The position numbers were made by a program, and so were the translations under genes. The notes under the pieces are model-generated. The model made no database searches. It was not told the origin of the DNA and was given only the letters and a program-made list of their open reading frames with translations. Positions 59,901-62,915 of a DNA stretch of 62,915 nucleotides are shown piece after piece. The stretch is from Blautia sp. (GTDB taxonomy: Bacteria; Bacillota; Clostridia; Lachnospirales; Lachnospiraceae): NCBI GenBank assembly GCA_023667395.1, contig JAMPAC010000004.1, forward strand, positions 13,417-76,331, read 5' to 3'. The first letter of the stretch is position 1, and each line of letters begins with the position of its first letter.

Positions 59901-60911
59901 ATACTGATCCTCTATCCGAGTGTCTTTCACCATGTAAAGATTGTCATAACCCGTGTCCTGTAAGATAAAAGTATCTCCCTGGGCGCGGACACCTCCGTAA
60001 AGGACCCCTTTTCCCACCAGCGGGACATAGCTGCCGTCCTCCTGTCTGACAGCCAGCAGGTATCCAGACTGCTGGGCATCGTTCAACTCGGTCACCGGGA
60101 AATAGTTGTTCAGATAACTGCAGGATATCTCCACTCCCAATATGCCGTACACCTGCCCCGCGTAGCGGAGAGGCAGGGAATATGTGATCATCTCATAGGA
60201 ATCCGGCTGTTTCTTTTCCAGACAGAACGGCATGGACCAATAACCCAAATCCGCTGCTGCCGCGTCCCCATGTTCCACTCCGGCTCTCCAGGGCTCATAA
60301 AAATAATCGTCAGAAGCGTTGTTCCCCTGCCCATCCATGTGGAAATGGGTGGTCCAGTGCATGTCCAAGGGAATGTTCCACTCCCTGGACAGCTGCTTGT
60401 TTCCCTTTTCCAACAGCAGATCCGTATAATTGGCAGGACTGGTATCCGGGTCGGAATCCCTGATGAAAAAGCCGTCAAAATCCCCCTCCGCCTGCATATC
60501 CTGCCCGGTCAACACCAGGAAGATGCCCGTGGTGGAGTTGCTCCGCACCAGATCCACGCACTCCGGGAAAAGCAGTTCCAGCAATTCATTCCTCCAGGCC
60601 TCCGAAGCCATCAGCTGATCCATCCCTATGTCCCTGTCCCTCAGGAACTGTTCCAGAATCCCGTTCATGAGCATCTCCCGGTCGCGGACGGAGGACCATC
60701 TCTGGTTCATATCATTCTGCAGGATCACTTTCCTGTTTTCCACCAGACGGCTCATCATGCCGCTGGAATACTCCTCCAGGACTTTCGTGATCCTCCTGGT
60801 CACCAGGGAACCGATGGTCACCAGGCTCTGGACCAGCATAATGGCGATCAGCGGGATCAAAAATATCCTGAATATAGTCTGTTTCTTCTTTTTCCGGCTT
60901 TTTCCTGTCAT
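56991..60911 (-). CDS. Hybrid sensor histidine kinase with degenerate GGDEF-like domain and receiver
   Basis: A 1306-residue membrane kinase. The first helix is near residues 10-35, a Cache-like outer domain covers about 40-370, and the second helix (VWMVVAILVGLVFGVVGIYF) is followed by HAMP. A PAS-like region and a GGDEF-like domain follow, where RLDADEF replaces RxGGDEF, so cyclase activity is unlikely. Then come HisKA (SRMSHEIRTPMNGIIGM), HATPase (DTGIGIAREDQ, GTGLGLSIS) and a receiver (VLMDIMMPVMDG). ATG 60911 follows TAGGGA by five bases, and the SBP gene ends eight bases upstream, implying a sensory pair. No separate response regulator with a DNA-binding domain is present. Confidence 0.9.
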   Translation of the reverse strand: MTGKSRKKKKQTIFRIFLIPLIAIMLVQSLVTIGSLVTRRITKVLEEYSSGMMSRLVENRKVILQNDMNQRWSSVRDREMLMNGILEQFLRDRDIGMDQLMASEAWRNELLELLFPECVDLVRSNSTTGIFLVLTGQDMQAEGDFDGFFIRDSDPDTSPANYTDLLLEKGNKQLSREWNIPLDMHWTTHFHMDGQGNNASDDYFYEPWRAGVEHGDAAAADLGYWSMPFCLEKKQPDSYEMITYSLPLRYAGQVYGILGVEISCSYLNNYFPVTELNDAQQSGYLLAVRQEDGSYVPLVGKGVLYGGVRAQGDTFILQDTGYDNLYMVKDTRIEDQYVFAVACPLKLYSNNVPYENTEWVLLGLKTEEDLFGMSRRLYVWMVVAILVGLVFGVVGIYFTVRYLTKPVQRLMQCISRGNAGLQDFRPSNILEIDALYDVVKDLTDRQKEAQNILLEEKERYRVALETTADTFFSYDFQNHTLDIVNHKTMSGQWKCMEYESGFLDPEYIHESDRMTAIRTFHSLADKLYVELRLNWPDKKTYVWTAFSGNVVFDADGRRRKLVGSIRNIQKQKEREAEQLRKVTMDGVTGLYVFSVGMEKLQECRRIRQTGYMIHLFVDQLQETNEKSGIVFGDMILEEIGELIRDCCQQLTGETDSRTMAFRLDADEFVLWLERQSRQQAEEFAENLIGEINGRFAHEMFGVSVRAGLAGAEKGQTDEELIRMAKLAQEAVIPGAEPQYCFYEDIPAEKRKALPMLHGCEINSLDYSEDVSLVSLALNLFGKGNDFPAQMSLMLRKIGWYYHASDVLVSILRADFHSNYLEYQWHGDQDAITENVRQYREEERDSFYLWLGQEKVRYFTLADSRRKVIQCFLNVMSGQQGAALPLYDNGSYVGNLCIIGADPRLAEHSGDTQNLAELGSVIQGQLNQQQHDIASKAKSDFLSRMSHEIRTPMNGIIGMTAIALQQGQSQDKVMDCLQKIQSSSDYLLGLINDILDMSKIESGKMKLESADFNIHEMLGTVMELVTPQGAAKGIRLEQDIRLDHTWFCADRMRISQVLVNLLGNAVKFTPENGSVILRVHEIRANAEEATVSFAVQDTGIGIAREDQRRVFRAFEQAGNKNPSKLQGTGLGLSISGRLIQMMGSAIELESEPGAGSTFSFSLALPFGEDREPEMQEEDFSFEGCRILVVEDNELNAEIAQSLLEERGFGVDCVHDGAQAVERIRSTEPGTYDAVLMDIMMPVMDGLEATRAIRRMERADCRTLPIIAMSANAFDDDLKKSVECGMNGHLSKPVEVDKLFRKLREVIH

Positions 60912-60919
60912 GTCATTCC

Positions 60920-62401
60920 CTACTTGTCGATTGATTGTTTTAACGCACTGCAAAAAGAATCATACCACTTCTCAAAGGCATCCTCCGTGATATACGGAGC
61001 CGCCGCTTCCTCCAGGCTCTTTCCCTGTTCCATCGCCCTAACCACGCTCCCGCGGTCTTCCGCGGCCTGATCCGCCAGATGATATTCCAGCACTTTTCTT
61101 GCCGCATAGCCATTTTCAAAACTCTTGTTGGTATACAGGGTGAAGTCACCCATCTCCTCAAAGACCACGGTCAGGCAGTCATAGGTCTTCGGCACCACTT
61201 CCAGTTCCCGGGAAGCGATATTCTGATCCAGCATATCCCTGCTGTTGGCCTCTTTCAATACCGGAAGATAGCCTGCCCCGCAGCCAAACTGCAGGTTATT
61301 GTCCGCCTCCGTGAACCACTTTAAAAATTCCACCGCGGCATACTCGTGCTTCTCGTCAGTCTTGCCCACCACCATGCCCGCTCCCTGCTGCACGGCATAG
61401 CGCTCCCCGCCCGCAAACACAGGCGCAGGCATCACAATATAGTCGATGCCATAGGAGGAATTGTCCAGTTCCACCTGATTGGGAAAATACATGGCGGAAG
61501 TGGTGGAGCCCGTATAGGCCAGCAGATCCCCCGTCTTCACATCATCGGAGCGGAAAGCGCCATAGGCCCCGAAATATCCCTTTACCATGGGCACATAATA
61601 ATTTTCCCAGATACGATGCAGTTCCTCCCGGGGCATGTTCAAAGTGACCTGCCCGTTCTCCACCTGGAAGATTTCCACGCCCAGCTGCCTCATGCCGATG
61701 ATAAAATAATTTGCCATGGCATCCCTGCCGTAAAACGCCCTGCCATCCCCACTCACATCAGGAGTCAGGCTGTCCGTCCATTCATAGTACGCCTGCGCCG
61801 TAGCGGTCACGCCCTCCATTGTCCGCAAGTCATCCAGCGATGCGCCCACGGCCTGGGCAAAAGGCTCCCAGTCCGTCCCGTTGATCATCATGATCTCCGT
61901 GGATTTCGCCGTAGGAAATATCCGCAGCGTGCCGTCGGCGGCAATACACCCTTCTTCCACATAAGAATCCACATACCTGTCCAACTCATCCTCGCTGAGA
62001 TACTGCGACAGATCGGCCAGCGCTCCCGCCTGTTCCACCTCATAAGCGGTATCCGCATAGGAGGAAAAGATATCCGGCATGGGTTCCGCCCCAACCTTTC
62101 CCGCAATGGAATCCCTCACTGCCGCCTCCAGGTCGGATACGGAACCCTGGCTGTAACTCTGGACATAAATCCCTTCTTCCTTTCCCACCGTCTCATTGAA
62201 CCGTTCCACCAGTTCGTCAAAGGCCGCCTGCTGGGAACCATTATAATAATGCCATATTGTCAGGGATACGGGATCGGCCGGATCCAAAGGCCCCCGGCCC
62301 TTTCCCCCGCATCCTGTCAGTGCAAGCGCCGCCGCAACGGCGATACCAATATTGATCTGAAATTTTTTAATACGGTCCACCTCCTGTTTTTTCTCCAACA
62401 T
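60920..62401 (-). CDS. Extracellular solute-binding lipoprotein (sugar-type)
   Basis: A protein of up to 493 residues. Signal peptide and lipobox: KKFQINIGIAVAAALALTGC, with Cys as lipid site. Then SLTIWHYYNGSQQAAFDELV and a family-1-like solute-binding fold. ATG 62401 has little ribosome site. A strong AGGAGG (62380-62385) lies eight bases before an ATT codon at 62371, which would give a short lipoprotein N-terminus. No permease or ATPase gene follows; the next gene is the hybrid kinase, so it may present a ligand to the kinase rather than to a transporter (inference). Confidence 0.85.
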   Translation of the reverse strand: MLEKKQEVDRIKKFQINIGIAVAAALALTGCGGKGRGPLDPADPVSLTIWHYYNGSQQAAFDELVERFNETVGKEEGIYVQSYSQGSVSDLEAAVRDSIAGKVGAEPMPDIFSSYADTAYEVEQAGALADLSQYLSEDELDRYVDSYVEEGCIAADGTLRIFPTAKSTEIMMINGTDWEPFAQAVGASLDDLRTMEGVTATAQAYYEWTDSLTPDVSGDGRAFYGRDAMANYFIIGMRQLGVEIFQVENGQVTLNMPREELHRIWENYYVPMVKGYFGAYGAFRSDDVKTGDLLAYTGSTTSAMYFPNQVELDNSSYGIDYIVMPAPVFAGGERYAVQQGAGMVVGKTDEKHEYAAVEFLKWFTEADNNLQFGCGAGYLPVLKEANSRDMLDQNIASRELEVVPKTYDCLTVVFEEMGDFTLYTNKSFENGYAARKVLEYHLADQAAEDRGSVVRAMEQGKSLEEAAAPYITEDAFEKWYDSFCSALKQSIDK

Positions 62402-62445
62402 TTCCCGGAGCGCCTTTGATACAAACCGTTTTTCTTCCTCTTAAC

Positions 62446-62637
62446 TTAGCACAAAATGAGGATATCTTCAAGAGGAACCCCCGGCGAACTTTCCTCAATC
62501 CCGGCATCGATTTCCAACAGCTTTTCCGCATTCCTGTAAAAGATATTCTCCCTGTCCCCCTCCGATATGCGTTCAAACAGGACTGCCTGCACATACACGC
62601 CCGGATTCGTGATGGGATAGGTGTTCCTCCTTGGCAT
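62446..62637 (-). pseudogene. C-terminal remnant of an amidohydrolase-type gene
   Basis: A 63-codon ORF whose sequence (VLFERISEGDRENIFYRNAE then KLLEI) matches the end of amidohydrolase-2-type TIM-barrel proteins. The barrel itself is missing, and no Shine-Dalgarno lies before the ATG. It starts five bases after the stop of the winged-helix gene. Most likely a decayed fragment, though a short expressed protein cannot be excluded. Confidence 0.5.
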
Positions 62638-62641
62638 GGTA

Positions 62642-62915
62642 TTATTTCTTCAAAAAATATTTCCTTGCTTTGCGTTCGCCTTCCACGGTCAGAGTGCCTT
62701 CCTCCACCATTTCCTTCAAAATCCTTTTCGTTGTGGAATCCGCCAATTCCAACAGTTCCCTGGCTTTCTTGTTTGTAATAAAATCATTTTCTGATATAAA
62801 TTTGATAATGGCTTTTTTCCTATCGGCTTTTATTGCCTTTTTATCGGCTTTTATCGGCTCTTTATCGGCTTTTATCGGCTCTTTATCGGCTTTTATCGGC
62901 TCTTTATCGGCTTTT
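62642..62915 (-). CDS. C-terminal part of a winged-helix protein, probably AlbA_2/Schlafen-like ATP-binding regulator (5' end off window)
   Basis: Open frame from the right edge to TAA at 62642. The visible 90 residues begin with repeats of a DKEPIKA heptad, then DRKKAII, and then a winged helix: KFISENDFITNKKAREL, LELADSTTKRILKEMV, EEGTLTVEG. Such tails are common in proteins with an N-terminal AlbA_2 domain, but that part is outside the window. The lysine-rich repeat linker comes from 21-bp tandem DNA repeats. Confidence 0.6.
   Translation of the reverse strand, partial: KADKEPIKADKEPIKADKEPIKADKKAIKADRKKAIIKFISENDFITNKKARELLELADSTTKRILKEMVEEGTLTVEGERKARKYFLKK
62842..62915 (-). repeat. 21-bp tandem repeats at the window edge
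   Basis: About three and a half copies of CGGCTTTTATCGGCTCTTTA-type units (plus strand, period 21) encode the DKEPIKA heptads on the minus strand. The array continues off the window. Confidence 0.8.

Noticed and set aside
62835-62915. CRISPR array at the right edge
   Set aside because: The 21-bp units are contiguous with no unique spacers and encode a heptad repeat in frame.

Overview
The window looks like chromosomal DNA of an endospore-forming gut Clostridium relative, most likely a Lachnospiraceae member. The reasons are a spoIIAA-spoIIAB-sigF operon, spoVAA/spoVAB, a valS T-box, a TPP riboswitch on thiT, Gram-positive LexA boxes, strong AGGAGG-type ribosome sites, and many intracellular plant-polysaccharide hydrolases. 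Most genes are on the minus strand and moderately GC-rich. Two stretches are visibly AT-rich: a lone methyltransferase (5.2-6.0 kb) and a cassette at 43.9-47.7 kb.

Layout. 0-3.8 kb: a heterodimeric ABC exporter behind a hairpin-rich leader. 3.8-5.1 kb: spoVAB and spoVAA. 5.2-6.0 kb: methyltransferase. 6.0-13.5 kb: a pectin side-chain set (GH28, a putative rhamnosidase-like hydrolase, GH127) preceded by a GH25 lysozyme-like membrane protein. 13.7-15.3 kb: the sigma-F operon. 15.3-21.3 kb: T-box, valS, folC, a 51-codon ORF and a TPR membrane protein, overlapping or nearly so. 21.5-25.7 kb: a repeat-built coiled-coil protein, a GH3 enzyme and a divergent ECF S-component with a structured leader. 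25.8-31.2 kb: a hemerythrin/receiver fusion, PadR-DUF1700-DUF4097 with its operators, and a GH13 amylase. 31.5-36.9 kb: nuclease-helicase, HPr-like protein, and a DNA-repair radical SAM pair behind two LexA boxes. 37.2-42.0 kb: asnA, a polytopic membrane protein and a CBS/DRTGG pyrophosphatase. 42.3-47.7 kb: a small ribbon-helix-helix protein, an 81-codon gene, a tyrosine recombinase and the cassette. 48-56 kb: dcd, a GT2, a HAD-CPBP fusion, greA, mraY-like, and a TetM-like GTPase fused to a Rae1-like nuclease. 56.1-62.9 kb: TPP riboswitch-thiT, a hybrid sensor kinase with a lipoprotein solute-binding partner, an amidohydrolase remnant and the tail of a winged-helix protein.

The most unusual system is at 42.8-47.7 kb. 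A tyrosine recombinase lies about 70 bp from one of two perfect 53-bp inverted repeats that bound about 3.75 kb of AT-rich DNA. Inside, converging on a shared hairpin, are a pentapeptide-repeat membrane protein (+) and a radical SAM enzyme with a PqqD-like C-terminus followed one base later by a 55-residue peptide ending in Ser, seventeen Gly and Arg (-). Each repeat holds a recombinase-core-like site with an identical 7-bp spacer. This suggests a recombinase-flipped, phase-variable RiPP-type module. The inversion and the peptide modification are inferences.

A second theme is a dispersed intergenic repeat whose end supplies the Shine-Dalgarno sequence of four unrelated genes (second ABC half, DUF4097, padR, greA).
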